Source: Alphaproteobacteria bacterium
GTDB lineage: Bacteria > Pseudomonadota > Alphaproteobacteria > Caulobacterales > Hyphomonadaceae
Direction of reading: 5' to 3'
Length of the DNA stretch: 64,000 nt
Assembly: GCA_018222605.1 (NCBI GenBank)
Contig: JAAEZZ010000002.1
Location: 372,001-436,000 of the forward strand
The notes under the pieces were generated by a model that was not told the DNA's origin, ran no database searches, and saw nothing but the letters and a program-made list of their open reading frames with translations. The position numbers were made by a program, and so were the translations under genes. Numbering within the stretch: the stretch's first letter is position 1; the number at the start of each line of letters is the position of its first letter. Of the stretch, positions 24,339 through 32,309 are shown piece by piece.

Positions 24339-25766
24339 TTAGCGGGCAGGCACCTTCTTCTCAAGACCCGCAGGCACTGACAGCTCGCTCGCCAGAACTA
24401 ATCCGGTCTCCGCCTGCGGATCAACTGCAATGCCCGCGCGCCAGACTTCAAAGTGCAGATGCGGCCCAGTTGCCCGGCCAGACTGACCGAGCGTTCCGAT
24501 CACATCTCCGGCTTTGACAACATCACCTGCCTTGACCGCCATGCTCTGCAGCTGGCCGAAGCGCATACTCGTCTCCTCGCTCGCTTGCAGTAGAACTAGA
24601 TTGCCATAGGCGCCTTTCTCCGCTGCCAAGGTGATGACACCATTTGCCGGTGCATAGACCGGCACGCCTTCAGCCTCTGCTAGGTCGACACCATCATGTT
24701 GCTTCATCTTACCGGTGATAGGATGCTTTCGATTGCCGAAGGTGCTGGTGAGGCGAGCCTTGTCCAGCACGGCATGGCTATAGGTAATCTCAGCCCCCGG
24801 CGCCGCGGCGGCGCCCTTGATCAGTACACCTTGTGCAATGGCAAGCGGGGCGGCACAGGCCAACGCTGCGGCCACGACTAGCCCCAGACGGCGCGGGCGT
24901 GGTTTCTCGGTAAGGAGTTCGGTGAGACGCATCTTCAGGTTTCCTTTCTTCTGCAAGATGAATGCTGCAACAGGCAGCACCGCCTCATCGCGCGAAGCAC
25001 GCGCAGCAGATGTCAGGGCTTTTGCATAGGCGATCCGGTCTCCTGTCAGCTCGACCGTTTTCTGATCAACGACCGCCTCTCGCCAAAAGTCGAGCTGCCC
25101 TCGTATCAACCAGGCAAAGGGAGAAAACCAGAAAAGGTCAGCAATAAGCCGTTCAATCGGACGGGTCAGTAGGTCTCCCCGCTTCAGATGGACCAGTTCA
25201 TGAACGATCACCTGCTGGGCCCCTTCCCTGCGAATCAGGGCTGCCGGGACATACACTCTGCGCTTCATAATTCCCGCCAGGAATGGCGCACCGTGCGGGA
25301 TGACATGCACATCAGGCACATGGGAGAGGCCCAGGGCTTCGGCCCAATGCCCTATGGGACGGCTCGCCGGCCGGGCCCACGACTTCAGGCGCTGCAGCCG
25401 GACCTGACTGATGCCCCAGAGCAGAGCCCGGAAGCCCCATCCAAGCGCCAGCATGATGATCGTCAGCATACCGACATCAGGCATTCGCGACGCGGGTCCT
25501 TGCGCCACGACCTCATCATTCGTCTCCGGCATGATAGCGAGAGGCTCAAGCATGGGCAGGTCTGCCAGAGGTGCGTCAGCAAGAACAGGCAAAGCCGGAA
25601 CGCAGACTGACGCCGCAAAAGGCGCGATCAACAGAAAGGCCGCGCCGCGCCATGTCGCCTGCGCCATTACCGGGGATGGCCGCATACGGCAGATGAGACT
25701 GGCACCCGCCCAAACGATAGCACTCCAAATCAGAGCGAGAAGAACAAGAGCGAGCGGACTCATCAT
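24339..25766 (-). CDS. M56 (BlaR1-type) membrane peptidase fused to an M23 (LytM) endopeptidase domain
   Basis: A 475-residue protein. The N-terminal half is a BlaR1/MecR1-like M56 metallopeptidase with membrane helices at about 4-26, 38-60 and 99-120, and the zinc motif HELVH at 189-193 followed by a downstream Glu (FWREAVVDQ). A further helix lies at about 295-312. In place of the beta-lactam-binding sensor, the C-terminus (about 325-450) is an M23 peptidase with H357 and D361 (HDGVDLAEAEG) and HLHFEVW (436-442), apparently catalytically complete. It starts within the blaI stop (ATGA). By analogy, it should sense a cell-wall signal and cleave the BlaI partner. The M23 domain may bind or cut peptidoglycan as the sensor (inference). 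Confidence 0.9.
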   Translation of the reverse strand: MMSPLALVLLALIWSAIVWAGASLICRMRPSPVMAQATWRGAAFLLIAPFAASVCVPALPVLADAPLADLPMLEPLAIMPETNDEVVAQGPASRMPDVGMLTIIMLALGWGFRALLWGISQVRLQRLKSWARPASRPIGHWAEALGLSHVPDVHVIPHGAPFLAGIMKRRVYVPAALIRREGAQQVIVHELVHLKRGDLLTRPIERLIADLFWFSPFAWLIRGQLDFWREAVVDQKTVELTGDRIAYAKALTSAARASRDEAVLPVAAFILQKKGNLKMRLTELLTEKPRPRRLGLVVAAALACAAPLAIAQGVLIKGAAAAPGAEITYSHAVLDKARLTSTFGNRKHPITGKMKQHDGVDLAEAEGVPVYAPANGVITLAAEKGAYGNLVLLQASEETSMRFGQLQSMAVKAGDVVKAGDVIGTLGQSGRATGPHLHFEVWRAGIAVDPQAETGLVLASELSVPAGLEKKVPAR

Positions 25767-26155
25767 TCACCGCCCTTCTTGTCCGACGCCTCATCCTCTG
25801 CCGCGTTTATAATGGCGTCCAACTCGTCCAGCTCAGCATCTGACAGATGGGGGCTCTCGGCAAAGAGGGCTGCCGGAATGGGGCCATCCATATCCAGCAC
25901 CTGCCGGGCCAGATGCCTCACGAGACCGCCCAGCGTAGCCGTGCGGTCCAGCTTGGCCGTAAAAACCGCCATGCCGTGAACATCCTGGCGCGTCACCCAG
26001 CCCTTGTCTTCCATCCGGGCGATCACGGTGCGCGTCGTCGAGGGCTTCCAGCCCTGCTGAGTCCCGATGGCGTCGTGCACCTCCCGCGCACTTTGCGCGC
26101 CGCTGGACCAGAAATGCTTCAGAACGGCAAGTTCGGAGGGATTGGGTTGTGACAT
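25763..26155 (-). CDS. BlaI/MecI/CopY family transcriptional repressor
   Basis: A 130-residue winged-helix repressor. The HTH covers about residues 5-70 (SELAVLKHFWSSGAQSAREV, TTRTVIARMEDKGWVTR) and the C-terminus is the acidic dimerisation region (SDAELDELDAIINAAEDEA). It is the usual partner of M56 sensor peptidases, which inactivate it by cleavage. It is translationally coupled to that peptidase. A perfect TACA-CA-TGTA dyad 29 bp upstream of its start indicates autoregulation. Confidence 0.93.
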   Translation of the reverse strand: MSQPNPSELAVLKHFWSSGAQSAREVHDAIGTQQGWKPSTTRTVIARMEDKGWVTRQDVHGMAVFTAKLDRTATLGGLVRHLARQVLDMDGPIPAALFAESPHLSDAELDELDAIINAAEDEASDKKGGE

Positions 26156-26183
26156 GGCGACCTCACTATCATCGTCGCCATTA

Positions 26184-26199
26184 CGCTACACATGTAGCG
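26184..26199. promoter_or_regulatory. BlaI/MecI-type operator
   Basis: CGCTACA-CA-TGTAGCG is a perfect inverted repeat with 7-bp arms and the core TACA-N2-TGTA known for BlaI/MecI repressors. It is 29 bp upstream of the blaI-like start. The core is nearly repeated at 7712-7723 upstream of the TonB-dependent receptor. Confidence 0.75.
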
Positions 26200-26273
26200 C
26201 AAGTGTGTCAAGTGAAGTCATCCAGAATTTCTTCCGGCCTATTTGTTTCCGATAAAGTCAGGAGTGGCAGGGC

Positions 26274-26552
26274 CTATTCGACCGTCCAGCCTCGCGGGGT
26301 GCGGCGGGCCTCAAGCGTCATCGGATCAGACTCGCCCGATGGCGTAATCGGAGATGCCTTGCGACGATTGGCAAAGCGCATGACCAGAGCGGCAGATGCC
26401 AGCAAGACACCCGCAATCGCCGTCATCACTGCCAGCAGACCTGCGAAGAGAACGAGGAGCACACCGATACCAAGCTGAGCAAACAAGCCAATCACACCTG
26501 ACAGGGCGTCTGACAGGTTCATGCGAGCCGGTTGGGAAGCTGTGCGGGTCAT
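26274..26552 (-). CDS. Small membrane protein, unknown function
   Basis: A 92-residue protein with GAGG 5 bases before its ATG. One or two hydrophobic helices occupy about residues 18-62 (VIGLFAQLGIGVLLVLFAGLLAV and IAGVLLASAALVM), followed by a basic cytoplasmic tail (RFANRRK). No family is recognised. Confidence 0.65.
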   Translation of the reverse strand: MTRTASQPARMNLSDALSGVIGLFAQLGIGVLLVLFAGLLAVMTAIAGVLLASAALVMRFANRRKASPITPSGESDPMTLEARRTPRGWTVE

Positions 26553-26654
26553 CTGGTCCTCTTGTTCCCCTAAAAGATGGCGTCATCAGGGCCTCACGTC
26601 AATGTAAAGCCACCTCAAATACTTGTAAGAAAGGCAGAATGTCCCGTGAATAGC

Positions 26655-27362
26655 CTAATCCGGCCGCACCAGGAGGCCGCGTTCGGTGCGGATCTGGGCA
26701 TAAGCTGCGGTAATCGCCGCCGCCTTGGCATGGGCCGCATCCTCAAACTCTCTCGGCGCGCCCATCTGCACGACCCGGTCCGGGTGATTATCCGCCATCA
26801 AACGGCGATAGGCGGCCCGGATATCGTCGAATGCTGCATCATGTTGTACGCCCAGGATGAAGTATGGGTCTTCCTTGTCCGGTCCAAGATGACTCGCACG
26901 GATACGCCGGAAGGTCGCCTCGTCAAAGCCAAAGGCCCGAGAGACGGTCTCCAGATACTCCATTTCATCAGCGGTCACGACGCCATCTGCTCCGGCAATC
27001 TGGAACAATCCGTCCAGTACACCCTCCAGCAGGCATGGGCGATCATGATACTTCCGGCCAATCTTGCGAGCATACCCCTGATACCCCCGCACAGTCTGCC
27101 GAGCGATGTTGAACACGCGGCGGACGCTGTCAGCATCCTCAGGCGCGGCGCGGAAGACGCGCGAAAACACCATGATTTCCTTATCGGAAACATTGCCATC
27201 GGCAGCTGCCAGCTTCGCACCGAGCCCTACAACGGCAGCGGTAAAGCCGACATCATTCGGGTCCGGCGCACACGCAAACTCCCCACTGGCAACTTCGCCA
27301 GAGGTGGCATCAGGGTCGAACAAGCGTCGTCCACCCTCAAGAAGTCTTGCCCAGAGAGACAT
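26655..27362 (-). CDS. DjlA-like protein with TerB and DnaJ domains
   Basis: A 235-residue protein. Residues about 38-150 form a TerB-like helical domain (AAVVGLGAKLAAADGNVSDKE and ADGVVTADEMEYL, two acidic metal-binding-like repeats). The C-terminal J domain (about 165-230) has HPD at 193-195, so it should stimulate DnaK ATPase. Unlike E. coli DjlA, no N-terminal membrane helix is visible. It is a cochaperone of unknown client. Confidence 0.88.
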   Translation of the reverse strand: MSLWARLLEGGRRLFDPDATSGEVASGEFACAPDPNDVGFTAAVVGLGAKLAAADGNVSDKEIMVFSRVFRAAPEDADSVRRVFNIARQTVRGYQGYARKIGRKYHDRPCLLEGVLDGLFQIAGADGVVTADEMEYLETVSRAFGFDEATFRRIRASHLGPDKEDPYFILGVQHDAAFDDIRAAYRRLMADNHPDRVVQMGAPREFEDAAHAKAAAITAAYAQIRTERGLLVRPD

Positions 27363-27509
27363 GTCTATTCTCCATATACCCGATTTTCAGAAATATGGGA
27401 GCGCGTCATCCTGACAGTTTCGTGAAGCTTTGCTCACACGCGGATGCATGAAATTCTTTTGAAATTCAGTGCATAGAGGTTTCCCGCATCAGAGGCTGGC
27501 AGGAGACGG

Positions 27510-28394
27510 CTAATCTCTGGACTGCGTTTCGACCACGGACCGCAGGTCTGCAAGTTCCGCCCGCATCTCCTGAATGGCCTGCAGGATGGCCGAGCGACCG
27601 AGTTCCGCGGTCTCCAGCTCTTCCTCCAGATCATCCTCAATATCCTCAAGCCCCTCTTCCAGAATGGCCTGTTGCTCCGCCGCCAGCGAATCCACCACCA
27701 ACGCGATGAACAAGTTGAGAATGGCGAAACTGGCGATGAAGATGAAGATCAGGAAGAACAGCCAGGCATAGGGGTGGCCGTCATCAATCACCTTCTGGAC
27801 AACCTCAAACCGCCAGCCATCCATCGTCATGACCTGGAACAGCGAATAGGCCGAACTCGGCAGATCTCCGAACAAAAGCGCCACTTCCTCATTGTCCGTA
27901 TTGCCGTACATGTTCGTGGCCATGACCGCCGCCACATAGGTAACCAAAGCGAGCACCGCAAAGATGGCGCCCATGCCCGGCAGGGCCTTCATCAGAGCCT
28001 CTGTGATCCGGCGCATCATCGGTACGACATGCAGAAGGCGCAGCACCCGGAGCACACGCAGGGCCCGCAGCACGCTGAATGCTGTACCCCCGGGCACAAG
28101 CGAAACGCCCACGACGATGAAATCAAACCAGTTCCAGGCCGACCGGAAGAACTGGACCCGGTAAACGACCAGTTTCAGCAATATCTCGGCGGCAAAGACA
28201 TAAGTGATGCCCTGATCGACAAATTCCAAAACCGACACAAGGTCTGGCGGCAGGGTGGCGTGATAGGTCAGGACGCCCAGTATGACCGCATTGAGGATGA
28301 TCAACGCGATGATCGTGCGCAGAAACCAGGGCTGCTCGATCGCTCGTTCGAGCGCAGAAGTGTGCGTTTGCGTATCGAGTGTCGCGCGTCCCAT
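27510..28394 (-). CDS. Single-domain voltage-gated cation channel (NaChBac/Cav-like)
   Basis: A 294-residue six-helix channel subunit expected to form a homotetramer in the inner membrane. S1 lies at about 26-44, S2 59-79, S3 88-101, S4 105-125 with regularly spaced Arg (RALRVLRVLRLL), S5 136-160, the pore loop 178-197 and S6 209-236. The selectivity filter reads T190-M-D-G-W-R195. Sodium channels of this family have TLESW and the engineered calcium form has TLDDW, so Asp-Gly here is unusual. The C-terminal tail (240-265) is a very acidic helix followed by a predicted coiled coil, as in the neck and bundle of NaChBac channels. Confidence 0.9.
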   Translation of the reverse strand: MGRATLDTQTHTSALERAIEQPWFLRTIIALIILNAVILGVLTYHATLPPDLVSVLEFVDQGITYVFAAEILLKLVVYRVQFFRSAWNWFDFIVVGVSLVPGGTAFSVLRALRVLRVLRLLHVVPMMRRITEALMKALPGMGAIFAVLALVTYVAAVMATNMYGNTDNEEVALLFGDLPSSAYSLFQVMTMDGWRFEVVQKVIDDGHPYAWLFFLIFIFIASFAILNLFIALVVDSLAAEQQAILEEGLEDIEDDLEEELETAELGRSAILQAIQEMRAELADLRSVVETQSRD

Positions 28395-28498
28395 TGCTCG
28401 TCCCGTCCCTGCGTCCCAAAGTCAAAGCCTTGCAGTTTTGCCCGCTTCGGTTGCCTCTGCCAAGTCAGAGACGGGAAGATGCATAGCGTAGCCCGGTT

Positions 28499-28972
28499 TC
28501 AGCCCGCCGATGTGGTCGTGTCGGATATGATGCGCCACTGCCCTGCCACTTTGCGCAGCACAAGCGTGTAGAGACCGGACGGCTCGGCCCCCTCCATGTC
28601 CAGCTTCCAGCGGCCATGCACGACTGCCGCGTCGGAAGAGAGCAGCACGATCTCATTGTCGGACGTCGTCAGATGGCCCATCGTTTCAGCCGATCCGTAC
28701 CTCGCCACATACCGGTCAAGCGTCGCCTGCCAGCCTCGCGTCACGGTGCCACCGGAGGCGAAACGCAAATCGGGAGACTTCCAGTACCCCGCCATGAAAC
28801 CCGGAATGTCCCCTCGGTTCCAAGCCTCATCCTGCGCATCCAGCAGCGCAGTGATCGCAGCCATCTCTTCGGTCTGCTGAGCTCCGGAAAGGCTGGCGTC
28901 AGACATAGTGAACTGAGACACGCAGGCTATAGGCAGAAGCGCCAAGGCTGTGGCGGCAATCAAAATACGCAT
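28499..28972 (-). CDS. NTF2-like (DUF4440/SnoaL-type) lipoprotein
   Basis: A 157-residue protein with a signal peptide and probable lipobox (LPIAC, Cys17). It is followed by an NTF2-like alpha+beta domain: ITALLDAQDEAWNRGDIPGFMAGYW at the start and VLRKVAGQWRIISDTTT at the end, typical of DUF4440. The ligand or activity is unknown. The start is preceded by AGGAGATCGCT. Confidence 0.8.
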   Translation of the reverse strand: MRILIAATALALLPIACVSQFTMSDASLSGAQQTEEMAAITALLDAQDEAWNRGDIPGFMAGYWKSPDLRFASGGTVTRGWQATLDRYVARYGSAETMGHLTTSDNEIVLLSSDAAVVHGRWKLDMEGAEPSGLYTLVLRKVAGQWRIISDTTTSAG

Positions 28973-29042
28973 AGCGATCTCCTGTTCAGCAGCCCCTGTT
29001 TAAACAAGGACGCCCTCAGGGCACCAGCCAAAACCGCATTTG

Positions 29043-30788
29043 TCAGGCGTCAATTGGCGTTGTTGCCTCATCCTGTTTCGGCAACCTGGCCTGGCGCACC
29101 CACTCAATGGCGCTGAGCACAACGGCAACACCGCCGAGCCAGAACGTGATGATGAAGACATCGTAGAAGCCATTCTTCTCGATCATTTCTCCCAACCATG
29201 GACGGCCAAGCGTACCGATCAGCATCGTCAGGGAGGCGAGCAAGGCATACTGGACCGCCGCAAAGCGTGGATTGACCACAGATGTCAGGTAAGCGGTGAT
29301 AGCCACAAGCGCGAGACCGCCCGCGATATTCTCAGCAAAGATGGTTACCATGAGACGCGCCATGCGCTGGCCGTGATCTGCCTCTGCCGTGCTGGCCGAA
29401 AGGGTTGAGCCCCAGTCAGCAAGCGCAATTAGAGGCGCATCCAGATGCGTAAAGGCGAGAAAGGAATCGACCGCCACAGCGCCAGCGGCAAGGTCTGCGT
29501 AAAGTAGATTTGTAACAGCCGCGACGACACCGCCCAGGAAAAAAACGGGCATCCTTCCGATCACGCCGATCAGGACCGCGCCCATAAGTGAGCCCAAAAT
29601 AGTCGCGATGACCCCGAAGAGCTTCGAGGCAATGGCGACATCCGCCAGGGAGTGCCCGAGCGCGCCAAAATTCTCGCCCAGATAAAACGGATAGGCAAAC
29701 GAGCCCCAGACGGCATCCGTGAAGCGATAGGTCAGTGCCAGCAGCAGCACGAGCAGCGCCCCCCAGCGCAGACGGAAGATCAGATCCATCATGGGATCAA
29801 AGATCGAGCGGAACAGGATGCGTTGAGCTGCCTGAAGCTTTGTTTCTTCCTCAACCCGTATGGCAACGGTCTGGGGGTGCGCCTTGCTACGAAAGATCAG
29901 GAAGGCCGAGACCAGCGCGGGTAAAACGACCGTGAACGCAACAATCCAGGGGCCTTCATTGCGCACAAAGGCAGAGCCGGACGCCCCTTCCGGGCCGAAA
30001 GCCTGAATGACGAATACCACAATCATGCCAAACGCGATCAGCCATCCGAACGCGACGATCATGATGGCGGGCAAGGTCACCTTGTGCGGCAAGCTTTTGT
30101 AGAAGGTCTCACGCGTTTCACTACGGACGCGAGAGGATTCCGGTTCCGGTGCGAGCAATGTGCCGACAACGGACAGCAGCATGAAGCCTGCAACCATCAG
30201 GAACACGATGACCCAGCCATAATGTTCTGCAATCAGCAGCGCAAAAAAGCCAGTCACAAAGCCCGCAGACTTATAACCAAGCTGGTACAGCGCAGACATC
30301 ATGTCCTTGTCGACATCAGACCTTGCCACTTCGATGCGCCAGGCGTCCAGAAGCAAATCATGCGTTGGCGACAGCAGTGTGATGAGGAAAGCGCCGAAGG
30401 CAACGAGGGCCATGTTCTTTGTGGGATCGGAAAAGGCAAACAGCGCCAGCAAGGCCGCGAGAGCTATCTGCAACACCAACAACCATGAGCGCCGCGCGCC
30501 AAGACGCGCAAGAAACGGAAATGGGCGCGGATCCTGAAACAGAGGGGCCCAGAGATATTTGAAAGCATAGCCCAGCGTAACGAGGGAGAGCACACCAATC
30601 GTTGCGGGTGTGATGCCGACCTCCGTCAGCCAGGCATTCAGCAGGCCCAACGTGGCGCCCATAGGCAGACCGGCCGCAAAGGCCAGCAAAGTCATCGCCA
30701 CCATGCGGCGATCCTTCATCGCCCTCAGGGCACGCAACGCACGGGGCGGCTGTTTAAGGGGCGGCTGCGTCGCCGGTGTCTCGCTCAT
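29043..30788 (-). CDS. AmpG-type major facilitator permease (muropeptide transporter family)
   Basis: A 581-residue MFS protein with about 12-14 hydrophobic helices. AmpG-like signatures are LLAFAAGLPMGATLGLLNAWLTEVGITPATIGVLSL in the first two helices, FKYLWAPL, RRSWLL, and SPTHDLLLDAWRIE in TM4-5. AmpG imports anhydro-muropeptides for cell-wall recycling, and its action controls beta-lactamase induction in many Gram-negatives. It starts inside the stop of the upstream histidine kinase gene (ATGA). An insertion of about 70 residues in the middle loop makes it longer than E. coli AmpG (491). Confidence 0.85.
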   Translation of the reverse strand: MSETPATQPPLKQPPRALRALRAMKDRRMVAMTLLAFAAGLPMGATLGLLNAWLTEVGITPATIGVLSLVTLGYAFKYLWAPLFQDPRPFPFLARLGARRSWLLVLQIALAALLALFAFSDPTKNMALVAFGAFLITLLSPTHDLLLDAWRIEVARSDVDKDMMSALYQLGYKSAGFVTGFFALLIAEHYGWVIVFLMVAGFMLLSVVGTLLAPEPESSRVRSETRETFYKSLPHKVTLPAIMIVAFGWLIAFGMIVVFVIQAFGPEGASGSAFVRNEGPWIVAFTVVLPALVSAFLIFRSKAHPQTVAIRVEEETKLQAAQRILFRSIFDPMMDLIFRLRWGALLVLLLALTYRFTDAVWGSFAYPFYLGENFGALGHSLADVAIASKLFGVIATILGSLMGAVLIGVIGRMPVFFLGGVVAAVTNLLYADLAAGAVAVDSFLAFTHLDAPLIALADWGSTLSASTAEADHGQRMARLMVTIFAENIAGGLALVAITAYLTSVVNPRFAAVQYALLASLTMLIGTLGRPWLGEMIEKNGFYDVFIITFWLGGVAVVLSAIEWVRQARLPKQDEATTPIDA

Positions 30789-32272
30789 GCAACGCCTTCA
30801 TGCGGATGTGTGCGTGTCCAATTCAGGGCGAGTGTACGCAGGGCTTCGGCATCCAGCGGCTTGGCAGCCACCGCGTTAGCGCCGGATGCAAGGGCCTGAC
30901 GCTCAATATCCGGATTGATTTCGGCAGAGACGGCAATCATCGGGACATCTGAGCCAATCTCACGGATGCGGCGCATGGCTTCAAAGCCATCCATGATTGG
31001 CATCCTCAAATCCATCAAGATCAATACAGGATTCATGCTGGTGGCGCTCTCCACGGCTTCGCTTCCGGTCGAAGCGACTGTGACGGCAAAACCAGCCGAT
31101 TCCAAGGCACGCCGTGCGATCAGCGCATTCACCGGATTATCGTCTGCGATCAGTACCAGGCCTGCGCCAGTTTCCGCTTCCGGTTCATCAATGGCCTGTT
31201 CGCCCGATTTCACAACATAGATACGCTCTGCGACGGAAGAGGCGCGTAATGGACGAACCAGCCAGCCCGCGCAGCCCAAATCGCGAAAACGGCCTATGGC
31301 TCCCCTGTCTTCCGGCCGGAGCACAACCAGAGAGGGCTTTTGCCGCGCAAAGGATTTGACCAGTGTCTCTCTTACGTCTGCGCCGATCAGCAGGATATCT
31401 ATGTCCGCAGGCACCTGTTTGCAGGCCGGGTCCACCAGAACAACCCGCGCAGACGCAGCCGCCAGAGACACTGAAGTTGACAGCGTGGTGGCAGGGGGCA
31501 ATCCAACAAGTCCAACCGTCACGCCCAGTTCGGGCAAGTCATGGGTGGGCGGCATGTCAGCCCGCGCGAGCGGCAGAAACACCGAAAAAGCCGTGCCCAG
31601 ACCCAGCTGGCCCGTGACATCCACCCGGCCGCCCAGCAATTCGGTCAAGCGCTTCACAATCGCCAGGCCGAGCCCGACGCCACCATCCTTGTAAGCATCC
31701 TTGGCGCTCGACTGATGAAACGCATCAAACAGGCGCTGACGGTCCGCCTCGGCAATTCCCGGCCCGGTGTCGATGACGCGGAACTCGAGACCGTTATCCA
31801 GGGCCTTGATATCCAGAAGCACCCCACCCTGCCGCGTAAACTTCAGCGCATTGCCAACCAGATTGAACAAGATCTGACGAATCCGACCCGTATCCCCCAC
31901 ATAGGTCGGCATGGGCGTCGGCAGGATACGCGCCGCAAGGTCCAGTCCGGCGGCATGGGCTCGCGGGCTGAGCAGCTCAATCACTTCCCGGCCAAGGCGA
32001 GCCGGGCAAAAGCTCTCGCGTTCCAGTTCGACCGCGGACGCATCTAGGCGTGCATAGTCGAGTACATTGTTCAAAAGTTCCAGCAGGCGCGCTCCGCTCA
32101 ATCGAATGGCCTCGGCATATTCACGCTGGGCTGGCGCGAGTTCTGTTTCAAGAAGAAGGGAAACCGTCCCGAGAATGCCATTCAGCGGGGTGCGGATCTC
32201 ATGACTGGCTGTTGCCAGAAATGTATCTTCCGGTTTGGAGGCGGATGGAGGGGAATCTGGCGCGTCTGTCAT
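30785..32272 (-). CDS. Hybrid sensor histidine kinase with C-terminal receiver domain
   Basis: A 495-residue soluble kinase with no membrane helix or clear sensor domain. HisKA has H24 in SHEIRTPLNG. HATPase_c has the N box NLVGNALKF, G1 DTGPGIA and G2 GVGLGLAIV. Residues about 248-355 form a degenerate receiver-like domain lacking the phosphorylation Asp in its usual context. A full receiver has D421 (LILMDLRMPIMDGF), with KP at about 471-472. It sits 37 bp downstream of comM and is translationally coupled to the AmpG-type permease, so a cell-wall or stress link is possible (inference). Confidence 0.92.
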   Translation of the reverse strand: MTDAPDSPPSASKPEDTFLATASHEIRTPLNGILGTVSLLLETELAPAQREYAEAIRLSGARLLELLNNVLDYARLDASAVELERESFCPARLGREVIELLSPRAHAAGLDLAARILPTPMPTYVGDTGRIRQILFNLVGNALKFTRQGGVLLDIKALDNGLEFRVIDTGPGIAEADRQRLFDAFHQSSAKDAYKDGGVGLGLAIVKRLTELLGGRVDVTGQLGLGTAFSVFLPLARADMPPTHDLPELGVTVGLVGLPPATTLSTSVSLAAASARVVLVDPACKQVPADIDILLIGADVRETLVKSFARQKPSLVVLRPEDRGAIGRFRDLGCAGWLVRPLRASSVAERIYVVKSGEQAIDEPEAETGAGLVLIADDNPVNALIARRALESAGFAVTVASTGSEAVESATSMNPVLILMDLRMPIMDGFEAMRRIREIGSDVPMIAVSAEINPDIERQALASGANAVAAKPLDAEALRTLALNWTRTHPHEGVA

Positions 32273-32309
32273 GTCGACACTGGCCTATCCCAAAGGCTTT
32301 AGCATTCAT

